Assembly (NCBI GenBank): GCA_947500645.1
Contig: CANMSD010000002.1
Location: 1-64,000, forward strand
Source of the DNA: an uncultured Erythrobacter sp.
Lineage (GTDB): Bacteria; Pseudomonadota; Alphaproteobacteria; Sphingomonadales; Sphingomonadaceae
Direction of reading: 5' to 3'
DNA length: 64,000 nt
Part shown: positions 19,457 to 28,041 of the stretch, piece after piece
Layout: each line of letters begins with the position of its first letter
Numbering within the stretch: the first letter of the stretch is position 1
Position numbers and translations under genes: made by a program
The notes under the pieces: model-generated
Seen by the model: the letters and a program-made list of their open reading frames with translations, nothing else
Databases searched by the model: none
What the model was told of the DNA's origin: nothing

Positions 19457-20026
19457 CTTCTACTTCCTACTCGCTTGTGCGGAACGAATAGGTCAAAAAG
19501 AAACCGTGATAGACCGGTTTGCCAATTGGCCGCATCGTCCGGTTGGACCGCCACCTTGCCGGTCCGGCAGGTTGGCGTGGGCCAGTGAAAGGCCCATCTC
19601 TTGATGCAGAAACGTGTGTTTCCGATATTCTTGTGGCAGATTTTTGCAGTCCATGCCAGACAAAGCTGGATCGCTGAAATCGCCTAGTCTTTAGCTCCTA
19701 TAGAGATCTCATTGGGTGCCGATTTATCGATCTTTTTGTCGGTTATACGTTCGACAATCTTGGCTTTTTCGACAAGGCACAAATATTCTTTGAAGTGCCC
19801 GATATTACCGACGGCGGCCGTAAGCCGACGGGCGCACAAAGAGTTGGCACGACTGGCCCGTACAGAAATGCCGGGTATAATGGTCGCGAGTTCCGCTTCG
19901 GACTCCTGACCAGGTTCTAGAACCGAACGCCTCAAGCGCGCCGAAACGGAGTGAGAAGGGGAGCCTGGTTTTGCCGCACTTCCCCTTCTTGATCTAGACT
20001 TGGCACCGACGCAGGAAAGGATCTCA
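19457..20026. other. Divergent region with a long-loop hairpin
   Basis: 570 bases without a convincing gene. Close to the right end is a 9-bp inverted repeat, AGAAGGGGA at 19954-19962 and TCCCCTTCT at 19981-19989, with an 18-base loop. It could be a terminator or a leader stem of the phosphatase gene. The left part should hold the tdh-kbl promoter. Confidence 0.4.
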
Positions 20027-21163
20027 ATGCGATTCCCAGAGATAAAGCTCGTCACAGCCTGCGCGTTTGCCCTGGCGCTCTCGGCTTGTGCAAGCAACTC
20101 AGTGAGTGAAAAGGCTGTGACACCGGCTGCATCTGCTCCTGGCGCAACCGAGGATGTGGGCTTCTTCGTGGTCGGCGATACGGGATACATCTCTGATCAA
20201 AGTGGCATAACCAAAGTTGCAAATGCCATCGCATTTTATTGCCAAACGGCCCTGTGCAATTTTGGCATGATGACGGGCGACAATATCTACCCGGATGGTG
20301 CTGCAGGCGATGATGGCGACGCAGCGATGTTCCAAAGCCGCTTTGTCGAACCCTACGGGCCACTGTCCGCTCTCGGGGAAGATTTTCGCATCTATGTCGG
20401 GCTCGGCAACCATGACTGGTACACCTCGCGCAAAGGCGCGCTGGCTCAAGTCAGTTTTCATGAGACCACCCGCCCATTCTACATGGATGGCCTGTTTTAC
20501 CGCGCAACACCCGCAGGCATGGACGGCGAGGTTGAGCTGTTCATCGTCGACACCGAGATGTTGCTCGCACCCGAAAGGCTGCCGGACTTCGATGAAGGTC
20601 CGAATGGCGAGATGATCCCCAATGGCAAGACGAAGAGGGGCGGCGAAGAGGCGGCGATACCCACAACCAATGCGGAGCGGCGGCAAGTCGCCTGGCTGAC
20701 CGATGCTCTGAAGAGCTCTGATGCCAAATGGAAAATCGTTTTGGGCCATCATCCGCTGTGGCAATCGCGGGCGGATTCGAAATACCGGCAGTCGATCCGC
20801 CTCCGCGAAATGCTGATGCCAGCGTTATGTGCCCATGCCGATGCCTATGTTGCCGGACATCAGCACACGCTGGAACTGCACAGCGACAGCTGTACGGGCG
20901 AAGCTGCCGATAGCAGCACCAAGCCGCTCGCTCATATCGTCAGCGGTGCCGGAGCCAAGCAACGCGCGCTCGATCTGCCGTTTCAAGCCTGGCAGCAAAC
21001 ACAATACCCCCAGCTGAACCATATCTGGGCCGATGGCGATCAATGGGGCTTTGCGTATCTCAGTATCGAGCAAGACGTGCTTGAAGTGCGCATGATCAGC
21101 GTCGATGCCAAGGGGCAATCAAAGGTCGAAAAAACGCACGTCTTCTACAATCGACCCGGATGA
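20027..21163 (+). CDS. Secreted metallophosphoesterase lipoprotein (purple-acid-phosphatase-like)
   Basis: 378 residues. The ATG at 20027 has GGAAAGG upstream and directly gives a lipoprotein signal with lipobox LALSAC, so I prefer it to the ATG at 20000. Metal motifs in order: VVGDTGYISD, MTGDNIYPDG, GLGNHDWYTS, VLGHHPLWQS and VAGHQHTLEL. The set resembles tartrate-resistant acid phosphatases. Expected location is the outer membrane or periplasm, releasing phosphate from organic esters. It is a single gene. Confidence 0.88.
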   Translation: MRFPEIKLVTACAFALALSACASNSVSEKAVTPAASAPGATEDVGFFVVGDTGYISDQSGITKVANAIAFYCQTALCNFGMMTGDNIYPDGAAGDDGDAAMFQSRFVEPYGPLSALGEDFRIYVGLGNHDWYTSRKGALAQVSFHETTRPFYMDGLFYRATPAGMDGEVELFIVDTEMLLAPERLPDFDEGPNGEMIPNGKTKRGGEEAAIPTTNAERRQVAWLTDALKSSDAKWKIVLGHHPLWQSRADSKYRQSIRLREMLMPALCAHADAYVAGHQHTLELHSDSCTGEAADSSTKPLAHIVSGAGAKQRALDLPFQAWQQTQYPQLNHIWADGDQWGFAYLSIEQDVLEVRMISVDAKGQSKVEKTHVFYNRPG

Positions 21164-21279
21164 TCTGTCCTAAACGAGCGCGCGCTGCTCACCCTCAATT
21201 TTCCCTCCTCTAGCCGGCGAGCCTCATTCTGTCGTTGGTTCGACCATTAGGCTCTTGACCATCAAGCCCCCAAGAAACC

Positions 21280-22500
21280 TCAGCCGACGAGTGCGGCATG
21301 GTGAAAGCCCAGCCTGGGATCGGCATTCGCCGACAGGAATGGCACGAACTCCTGCAGGTCAGGCATGGGCACGCGCAGGCGCAGGCTGTTGTCAGGATAA
21401 TTGTAAATGCTGATGTGGTTGAGGCCGCGATTGGCAGTGAACAGCAGTCGCTGGTCCGAAGACAATTGGCAGGCGTAGATGCTGTCGAGGAGCGAGCCGC
21501 GGCTGATGCGCAAGGCACCGAGAAAGTATTGCGAATTGCCGAACACGTTCCCGCGCGCGAATGTGTCATAGACCTGCGTCGCGACCTCGCGCGGACGCGA
21601 ACCGAGCTCAGCCAGACCGGCGCGCTCGTCGATGATGCGCCAGTCGGCGAGGCTTTCCAGATCGAGGAAGACCACCGACTGGCTTCCGCCGTTGCAGAAA
21701 ATCAGTTCGCTGTCCGACATGGTGATGTCGGAATTGATATGCGCAGGCGTCTCTCGTCCCGTCGCCCAATGCCGCACGACCTGACCCTTCGCAGGGTCGA
21801 TCTCAAAGACATATTCTTTCAGATAGGCCATGCCCCATTCATGATAATCCTGGTGGTCCTGCGGCGCGACGCGGAAGGAGATGGCGTAGAACAACTCCTT
21901 CTTCTTGTGCGGCAGCACGTGCCAGCATGTGGCAGGCAGGGGTACGATACGGATTTCCCCGCTTTCCATGTCGCGGACGCCGACATGGCAGGCTTCTCCG
22001 CGACGACCATCTGCAGGACTGTCCATCGAGCCGTAGCATAAATGGCGCCCCGACCTTGTAAGCTTCATCGCATGCGGCAGTTTCACGCCGTGCTGCTCGA
22101 GTCGTTTGGGTTCCTCAAGCCTTGCCAGCGAAAAGCGATAGAAATGCGCGCCGATGGCCGTGATGAACTCTTCGTCGTTCAACCAGGCAAGGTGCGTGCT
22201 GCCGTGCAGGGAGGTTCGTGGCGTTTCGAACCGCAGCGTCGAGATACGAGCCTTTTCCTCCAGTGTCGCGGTGTCAAAGAACAGAAGGTGCTGTCCCGCG
22301 TTGCCGAGAAAGCCGGTCGTCGCCGAAGGATTGATTGCGCAGGCGTGCCCAGCAGCAATTCCATCATAATAAACGATTTTCCATGCGTAACTGTCATCCG
22401 CCGGATCGAACAGGAACAAGCACATCCCTGCCATCCCCTCGAGCCCATTCACCCCGTTGCCATCGAGCGCGACATAAAAGGCAAGAGGGTAGTCACGCAT
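21280..22500 (-). CDS. Unrecognised beta-propeller-like protein
   Basis: 406 residues with no signal peptide. The sequence is rich in repeating beta-strand blocks with aromatic and Asp turns (LLFFDTATLEEKARI, HLAWLNDEEFITAIG, SVVFLDLESLADWRII, RLLFTANRGLNHISIYNYP), which looks like a seven-bladed WD40/YVTN-type propeller. Several His/Asp residues (HEWGMAYLKEY, PAHINSDITMSD) could bind metal. It has no recognised catalytic motif. It is divergent from the PAP2 gene and next to a cluster of other unrecognised genes, which may share its pathway. The fold is inference from the repeat pattern only. Confidence 0.65.
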   Translation of the reverse strand: MRDYPLAFYVALDGNGVNGLEGMAGMCLFLFDPADDSYAWKIVYYDGIAAGHACAINPSATTGFLGNAGQHLLFFDTATLEEKARISTLRFETPRTSLHGSTHLAWLNDEEFITAIGAHFYRFSLARLEEPKRLEQHGVKLPHAMKLTRSGRHLCYGSMDSPADGRRGEACHVGVRDMESGEIRIVPLPATCWHVLPHKKKELFYAISFRVAPQDHQDYHEWGMAYLKEYVFEIDPAKGQVVRHWATGRETPAHINSDITMSDSELIFCNGGSQSVVFLDLESLADWRIIDERAGLAELGSRPREVATQVYDTFARGNVFGNSQYFLGALRISRGSLLDSIYACQLSSDQRLLFTANRGLNHISIYNYPDNSLRLRVPMPDLQEFVPFLSANADPRLGFHHAALVG

Positions 22501-22658
22501 CGCTAGCAGGCCGCTCCTGGAAAAGGATGAGATGAAGTCTGTGTGACCGAGTGTTCTACCGACGGACCACTGACACCGCGATTCTTTTCTGTTATGGTGA
22601 CCGCATACATAGCTGTTGTTCTTGCGTGAATGAATACCCCCTTTTTCGAGGTGGCAGC

Positions 22659-23261
22659 ATGGAAAAATCGAGGGAATTGTCAGGACTCGCTGGCAGGGTC
22701 CGCGGGCGGTTGGAGACCGGTCGCGGTTCGCTCGCGCGATTACGCGAGAGCGGCAATGCGCGAGAGATCGAAAAAGTCCGCTGGTTCACCCGGCAACTCG
22801 ACCGGGCAGGCGTTCGGCCCTTCGCGCTCGTGATCAACCGCCTGTCGAACGGCATCCTATATGTTCTGATCGGGGTGCTATTCTGGCTCGCCTTTGGCGT
22901 GGCTAGCGCCGTTCTAGCCGCTGCGGCCGCGCTAGCTCTCGGTCACACAGTGTATCCGGTGATCAAGCGGCATTATCGCCGTCGCCGGCCGTTCCAGTTC
23001 GACCGGTCAGTACCCTCTCTCCTGCCGCCGCTCGACGACCACAGCTTTCCGAGCGGACACATGATGAGTTGCGTGGCGGTTACAATCCCGCTTTGCGTCG
23101 CGGTCCCGGCAATGGTGCCGGGCGCGATCGCGATATTGCTGATCGTCGGCTGGGCGCGGCTGGCAGCCGGACATCACTATCCCAGCGATCTGGCAGGCGG
23201 CGGCATGCTTGGAGCTCTTACGGCGATGCCAATTGTCGCTGCGCAGATCGGGTTCGGATGA
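22659..23261 (+). CDS. PAP2-family phosphatase
   Basis: 200 residues from the ATG at 22659, chosen over an upstream in-frame ATG because GAGGTGG lies just before it. The three PAP2 motifs are present: KRHYRRRRPF, DDHSFPSGHMMS and GWARLAAGHHYPSD. Three to four hydrophobic helices place it in the inner membrane. Such enzymes remove phosphate from lipid or isoprenoid phosphates (phosphatidate, undecaprenyl pyrophosphate and similar). It lies 65 bases before the coupled cluster starting at 23327 on the same strand and could be co-transcribed. Confidence 0.88.
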   Translation: MEKSRELSGLAGRVRGRLETGRGSLARLRESGNAREIEKVRWFTRQLDRAGVRPFALVINRLSNGILYVLIGVLFWLAFGVASAVLAAAAALALGHTVYPVIKRHYRRRRPFQFDRSVPSLLPPLDDHSFPSGHMMSCVAVTIPLCVAVPAMVPGAIAILLIVGWARLAAGHHYPSDLAGGGMLGALTAMPIVAAQIGFG

Positions 23262-23326
23262 AGGCATAGGCCAGGAATGGGAAGAAAAGAATGCTGACCT
23301 GACACGGGTATTTCCGGAGGAAAGAT

Positions 23327-23806
23327 ATGGCGGATATCGATGTAAATTATGACCCGATCACGGTGAATAGCGGTCCCGTTACGGTCGGCATCAACGGGCT
23401 CGACGATATCCGCATCCGTTACCCTGATCCAATCCAGACGGATTCCGATGTCGATGCAGAGCTCAGACTGCGCATCCCCGACCCGATCAAGACCGACAGC
23501 AAAATCCGTCTCGACAGTGCATCTGAACTGACCACCAAATCGGACGTCAACGCCAATGTCGATTTGCAGCCGGTTGTGCTGGATCAGTGCCTACGGCTCT
23601 CGCTGGCGCCCCTGCCACCAACCAGAATCTGCCTGCCCAGCCGTCAGCGTGTGTCCCTGAGTGTGTTCGGTGTCGAGGTCATAGGGCTTGCGCTGGAAGG
23701 CGAGGCGCGTGTGGACGTGACCGACCTGCCTAAGGCGTCGTTCGTAAAGTTGGCCAAACCCAAGCAACATAAGGAGGACAGCCTGCGCGTCAGGCTGGGT
23801 GAATAG
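23327..23806 (+). CDS. Unrecognised beta-rich protein, first gene of coupled cluster
   Basis: 159 residues, no export signal. The N-terminal half contains two similar blocks (IRYPDPIQTDSDVDAEL and LRIPDPIKTDSKIRLD), suggesting a short internal repeat. The C-terminal half is hydrophobic beta-strand-like (RVSLSVFGVEVIGLALEG). A good GGAGGAAAG ribosome site precedes the ATG. It is followed with overlap or near-overlap by six genes on the same strand. I do not recognise the family; a structural or scaffold part is only a guess. Confidence 0.65.
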   Translation: MADIDVNYDPITVNSGPVTVGINGLDDIRIRYPDPIQTDSDVDAELRLRIPDPIKTDSKIRLDSASELTTKSDVNANVDLQPVVLDQCLRLSLAPLPPTRICLPSRQRVSLSVFGVEVIGLALEGEARVDVTDLPKASFVKLAKPKQHKEDSLRVRLGE

Positions 23807-24623
23807 GTCCATGGCGACCAAAGACCTCGAACTGGTCGACTGGCCGGAGAAGGCTCCGGTTGCGGCGACCGCGCGGCGCAGAGCGCTGACATTTCCCCTC
23901 AGGATGAAGGCCAGCACTGCCGCCTATGTCCCGCACGCTCAGGCCGTTCTGGTGAAAGGCGTGAAGCCAACCGGAGGCCGCGGTGCAGGAAAGGCAGCCT
24001 TTGGCGCCAATGCGGCACCGCTGGTTCTGCGGGACGAAGGCGAGACAATGGCCGGCGAAGTGTCGCTGAAGCTGGATCGCAACATGCCGCCCGGCCAATA
24101 TGTCGCGTCGCTGGAAATCGCGGGGCTTGCAAGGGATGTGATTTTCGATGTTGCCGAAGACACCTCGTTACGTATTCGCCCGTCTCCGGTGGTCATCGAC
24201 ACCACCCGGGCGCGCGTGAACGAGGCTTCGGTCAGCTTCGAGAATCGCGGCAACATTCCGCTGCCGATCGACGTCCGGGGCGACTATCCCCTCGGGCTTG
24301 AGGAGCCACTTGCAGCGGAAGTGTCGGACACCGAGTCTGTGCTTTCCGTCTTGACGGCAGCGCTCAATCGGGCGCCCGCTGTGTTGACCGAAGTCGGCAT
24401 CGTCAGCATCTCCATGCCCGACGAACCATTCACGCTGGCACCCGGCACGACCCACACCTGCCGTATCGCCATGAGTTCGACCGTGAAGCTCGACCCAGTG
24501 CGACGATATCGCGCCTTCATACCCGTATTCGCCTCCGAACTGGAGATCGCCATCGTCGCCGCGATTAAGCCCGAGGCCGACAAACCCGCCCCTGCAGCAG
24601 GCGGAAAAAAGAAAAGGAGCTGA
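23799..24623 (+). CDS. Unrecognised protein with Ig-like beta domains
   Basis: 274 residues from GTG 23799, which overlaps the previous gene by 8 bases; the ATG at 23811 is an alternative start. Two all-beta segments look like Ig/fibronectin-type domains (MPPGQYVASLEIAG, ASVSFENRGNIPLPIDVRG, LAPGTTHTCRIAMSS). The tail is basic (AAGGKKKRS). It has no signal peptide, so it is probably cytoplasmic despite the Ig-like pattern. Similar motifs recur in the next two genes, suggesting related architectural proteins. Confidence 0.6.
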   Translation: MNRSMATKDLELVDWPEKAPVAATARRRALTFPLRMKASTAAYVPHAQAVLVKGVKPTGGRGAGKAAFGANAAPLVLRDEGETMAGEVSLKLDRNMPPGQYVASLEIAGLARDVIFDVAEDTSLRIRPSPVVIDTTRARVNEASVSFENRGNIPLPIDVRGDYPLGLEEPLAAEVSDTESVLSVLTAALNRAPAVLTEVGIVSISMPDEPFTLAPGTTHTCRIAMSSTVKLDPVRRYRAFIPVFASELEIAIVAAIKPEADKPAPAAGGKKKRS

Positions 24624-24626
24624 GCC

Positions 24627-25277
24627 ATGCCTACCCAGATCATCAGGCAGTCACCCATATCCACCGGTGCGGACACGATGGCCGCAATGGAAACACTGGC
24701 CCGCGACGTCGTCCGTCCGTGGGCCGATGCGTTCGACAGCTGGCGTGGCGGCGTCGAGGAAATGATGGCGCGTTCCGGCACGATGGCGCGGTCGCGCGAT
24801 GGCTGCGGCTGTCGCTGCCCGGAAGATGACTGCCAGCGTGACGAATGTCAGTGCAGTTGCTGTGTCGCAGACAGCGATCTGGTCGTCGAAGCGAGAGTTG
24901 GCGAACAGCGCGTCGTTCCAATCGTCATCGAGAACAAATGGCGCCGCCGGCGAGAAATAGAAGTTCAGCTGTCCGATTGGCACTGCGGCGACTGCGATCT
25001 CCAGATCGACGGTAAGATCGTCGACCCGCTCAAGTTCATGATCGAGCCATGCGGTGAGCACAAGCTGATGTTGATCATCTCCATCGGCGGTCGCGGCGGA
25101 TCGAACGATCCCACCGGCAAGACGGGGCGGGTTCCAAAGGACGTCGAGACCTGCGTGGTTTGCTATGCCGATCTTCGGATCAAGGGGTGCGACATCCGAC
25201 CGATCCGAATAGCGGTTGCCGTGCTACCCTGCGATTGCGGGGCCTACCGTGTCGATTGCTGCCAGGCGTGCTGCTGA
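24627..25277 (+). CDS. Cys-rich unrecognised protein
   Basis: 216 residues with around 18 cysteines in clusters: DGCGCRCPEDDCQRDECQCS then CC (~60-80), HCGDCD (~118) and a terminal block with PCDCGAY and CCQACC. Between the clusters is a beta-strand region (VVPIVIENKWRRRREIEVQL) like the Ig-like parts of its neighbours. The clusters could hold Zn or Fe-S, or be crosslinked. It begins 4 bases after the previous stop, and its own TGA overlaps the next ATG (TGATG at 25275). No known family is recognised; an exported role is unlikely without a signal peptide. Confidence 0.65.
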   Translation: MPTQIIRQSPISTGADTMAAMETLARDVVRPWADAFDSWRGGVEEMMARSGTMARSRDGCGCRCPEDDCQRDECQCSCCVADSDLVVEARVGEQRVVPIVIENKWRRRREIEVQLSDWHCGDCDLQIDGKIVDPLKFMIEPCGEHKLMLIISIGGRGGSNDPTGKTGRVPKDVETCVVCYADLRIKGCDIRPIRIAVAVLPCDCGAYRVDCCQACC

Positions 25278-25936
25278 TGGACAAGCGCAGCCAGCAGGCA
25301 CGGACTGGTGCCGAAAACCGAGCCGCGGAATCGATCACCGAAGTGGGTGAATTGTTGAGCCAGCTGGCGCGCCGCTGGGCCGGGCGCAGAGTGAACGCGC
25401 TCAACGGGTATCGACAGATTCTTGCCGACTACGGAACCGGCCAGGTCGACAGCCAGACGACGGCAAGCGCGGTCGCGCGCCTGACAGCGGAAGAGACGAT
25501 CAAGTATCCCGGCGAGCTGATGGATCTGGCGTCCGAATATGCCAGCGGGCTGGCGCGCATGGCTGGGCTCGCAGCGACCGGTGCGCGTGCCGACAGCCAG
25601 CCTGGCACCCAGCGAGCCGTGCATGACCTGATGCTATCCGGAAAGATCGGGGAAACCGCAACCGCCGACATCATGATCGAGAACCCGCGCGACGTGGAAG
25701 TCGGCCTCGGCTTCGCTACGACCGCCTTTTCCAATGATGCGCGGGTCACAAAGGTGTCACCGTCCTTCGATCCCGCAAGCTGTACCATGGCTCCAGGCAG
25801 CGAGCAGAAGGTGGTGATTTCCGTCAAGCTGGACGGTCGCACGCTAAAGGCGGGCGAGAACTACACCGCACAGGCGATCGTCGATGGCTTCGATGAGATG
25901 GTCCTACGCCTGAATTTGGCCGTGGACCCCGCTTGA
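25277..25936 (+). CDS. Unrecognised protein with helical N-terminus and Ig-like C-terminus
   Basis: 219 residues from the ATG at 25277, chosen because it overlaps the preceding stop by one base. The first ~115 residues are helical (ITEVGELLSQLARRW, ELMDLASEYASGLARMAGLA). The rest is a beta domain (IGETATADIMIENPRDVEVG, CTMAPGSEQKVVISVKLDG) resembling ASH/Ig-like folds. It shares the beta pattern with the two preceding proteins. The next gene starts at a TTG overlapping its stop. No catalytic motif is seen. Confidence 0.62.
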   Translation: MDKRSQQARTGAENRAAESITEVGELLSQLARRWAGRRVNALNGYRQILADYGTGQVDSQTTASAVARLTAEETIKYPGELMDLASEYASGLARMAGLAATGARADSQPGTQRAVHDLMLSGKIGETATADIMIENPRDVEVGLGFATTAFSNDARVTKVSPSFDPASCTMAPGSEQKVVISVKLDGRTLKAGENYTAQAIVDGFDEMVLRLNLAVDPA

Positions 25937-28041
25937 CGTCCGCAGCGCCCAGCCTTGCCATTGTCACCGATGCTGCGGCAAACCCCGCCGATCTGCTCGA
26001 TAGTGCAGCAACGGCTATTGGGTTCGCCTCCAGCATAGAGCAGGCATTCAGCAAAACAGGCAGCAACGGCCAGGCAGTTGTCGTGCCGGCCATTGACGGT
26101 TTTGCCGCTGGCTCTCCGACCATCGCGGACCCGGCACTGGTCGAGCATTTGATCGATCTATTGTACGACCTCGGCGCGAAATCGGTTGTGCTGGGTACAA
26201 CCGAGGGCAGTGACGCGCTCTGGGCGGAGAATCGCGATGTGTTCATGCGCGCGGACCTGCTCGGCTATCGCTACGTTACGCCCGCCGGGAGGGATTACGA
26301 CATCGTCGATCTGTCCGATGATGCAGAGGATTCGCCGTTTGCAGCGGATAGCGCACTTGCCGGGATCCCGCTGTCCACAACCTGGCGGGAGGCCGCACTG
26401 CGAGTGGTCTTCGCAGCCAACCGAACCGACGCGGCAGATGGATACGCGTTGGCGCTGCATACGCTGTTGTCGGTCCTGCCGGGTCGCGACAAGGAGAGCC
26501 TGTACGTGCGTCAGCGCGACCCCGGGGCGGTCGTTCATGCGCTGCTTTCTGCAACGCCGGTCGATGTGGCCTTCATCGACGCAGTGGTCAGCAGTCATGG
26601 CCACGGGGGAAGTGCACGCCCGCTGTCGATCGAAACCCGCACGATCGTCGCTGCAAACGATCCACGAGTCGCCGACCAGGCTGGTGCGCTCAAGATGGGA
26701 CTCGATCCGCAAGTGTCCCGTCTGTGGTACGCGCCGCCCGCCAGCGACGAGACGCGCACAAGTGGTTCACTGTTGCCCTATGAGGGTTGGATCAATGTCA
26801 CTCCTGCAGCTCGCGATGCTGTGCGGCGGCGACAGAAGGATGCCGCGCTCGATCGCAGCGTCGGGCCGTTGCTGCAGCAGGTCGACACCTCGTTGTTTCC
26901 TTTGCGCAACGAGGCCAACGCGCGGCTCAACGAATGGCTGAGTTCATTTCTGTCGATGGAAGACATTGCCTCTGGGCGCGAAACCTTCGCTTTTCTGGAA
27001 ATGGTCCTGGCGCAGTTGGCGGAAGCGCGGTCGGCATGGCAGATCATGTTCGCCAAGGATGCTATTGCCCACAAGCCCGCCGCGCTGAACGTGAGCCCGC
27101 ACGATATTGATGAAGCCGAATGGCCGAAAGTCGCGCCAGCGATCGCTAGCCAGCGTGCGCTGTTGAACGGATGCACCGCAGATGCCGAAGGTTTGCGCTG
27201 GCGGATGGTGGACGGCGCGGTGTTGTTCGATTGCATACGCCGGTACCCGGTGTCGCTGGACGCTTTCGCCGCTGCAGTTCCGATCCATCGGACGATCCAG
27301 TTCATGAACGACTATATCGGCGGCGAGGCAGTGACGGTCGCAAGCGACGACTCCGGACGGGTAACACGCCAGCTGGAGCGCAACCTCTACCTGCCGCAAC
27401 CGAACTTCACCGCACTGCTAGGCGGCGATGTCATCGACGTGACCAAGATCGAGACGGTGTCCTATGGGACCGACCGTCAGGCGATGGCGTGGCAGACCCT
27501 TTTCAGTGCCAATGATTCTGCTCTTGCCGACGATGGAATGGTCGAGTTCGCCGAAGTTGGCGAGGATACGGTGGTGACGATCTTCGCGCGGCAGCATTTC
27601 CGCCAACCGCCACTGGTTGAGGCATTCGATCTGACGCTCCTCCCCGACCTGCACGCCTGGCTGATCACCGATGCCTATCGTCGCTTCGCCAGCCGAACGT
27701 TCGCGAATCTGGAAGCTGTGCTCGAGGGCCGCGACGTGCGTATCGGAAAGCCGGCTGCGGAGGTGGACATCGACGAACCGTTGCCGATCGACGGGCTCCT
27801 GACGCTTGCGGAGCGACTGCGCGACGAACTGCCGGACGACTGGATCGAGGGCCTGCGCGGTCGCTTCGACTGGAACCGCAGCGACCAACCGGTGCCGGAT
27901 CGTGTCGACGCGGATGGGTTCCAGCACTTCAAGCCGACGGCACGGCAAAAGGCCCCAGTTTCGGATCGACCTGTTCTTCGTCCCTGGTTGCTGGATGACG
28001 TGTCTCGCGCGCTTGCCGCAGAGTTGGGCCGACACGGATGA
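25933..28041 (+). CDS. Unrecognised 702-residue protein (DUF362-like N-terminus?)
   Basis: Starts at TTG 25933, overlapping the previous stop (TTGA). Residues ~1-240 loosely resemble DUF362-type proteins: a strand-turn start (SLAIVTDAAANPADLLD), LIDLLYDLGAKSVVLGTTEG, and a Gly/Ser-rich stretch (SSHGHGGSARPLS). The DUF362 match is weak and the Cys of ferredoxin-type members is absent. The remaining ~450 residues are helical and unrecognised (RTIQFMNDYIGGEAVTVA, LHAWLITDAYRRFASRTF). It is the largest member of the cluster and ends in an ATGA overlap with the dehydrogenase gene. Confidence 0.6.
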   Translation: MTSAAPSLAIVTDAAANPADLLDSAATAIGFASSIEQAFSKTGSNGQAVVVPAIDGFAAGSPTIADPALVEHLIDLLYDLGAKSVVLGTTEGSDALWAENRDVFMRADLLGYRYVTPAGRDYDIVDLSDDAEDSPFAADSALAGIPLSTTWREAALRVVFAANRTDAADGYALALHTLLSVLPGRDKESLYVRQRDPGAVVHALLSATPVDVAFIDAVVSSHGHGGSARPLSIETRTIVAANDPRVADQAGALKMGLDPQVSRLWYAPPASDETRTSGSLLPYEGWINVTPAARDAVRRRQKDAALDRSVGPLLQQVDTSLFPLRNEANARLNEWLSSFLSMEDIASGRETFAFLEMVLAQLAEARSAWQIMFAKDAIAHKPAALNVSPHDIDEAEWPKVAPAIASQRALLNGCTADAEGLRWRMVDGAVLFDCIRRYPVSLDAFAAAVPIHRTIQFMNDYIGGEAVTVASDDSGRVTRQLERNLYLPQPNFTALLGGDVIDVTKIETVSYGTDRQAMAWQTLFSANDSALADDGMVEFAEVGEDTVVTIFARQHFRQPPLVEAFDLTLLPDLHAWLITDAYRRFASRTFANLEAVLEGRDVRIGKPAAEVDIDEPLPIDGLLTLAERLRDELPDDWIEGLRGRFDWNRSDQPVPDRVDADGFQHFKPTARQKAPVSDRPVLRPWLLDDVSRALAAELGRHG

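Noticed and set aside
19684-20190. 168-residue minus-strand frame
   Set aside because: It overlaps the 5' part of the phosphatase lipoprotein gene, has no ribosome site, and its composition looks antisense.
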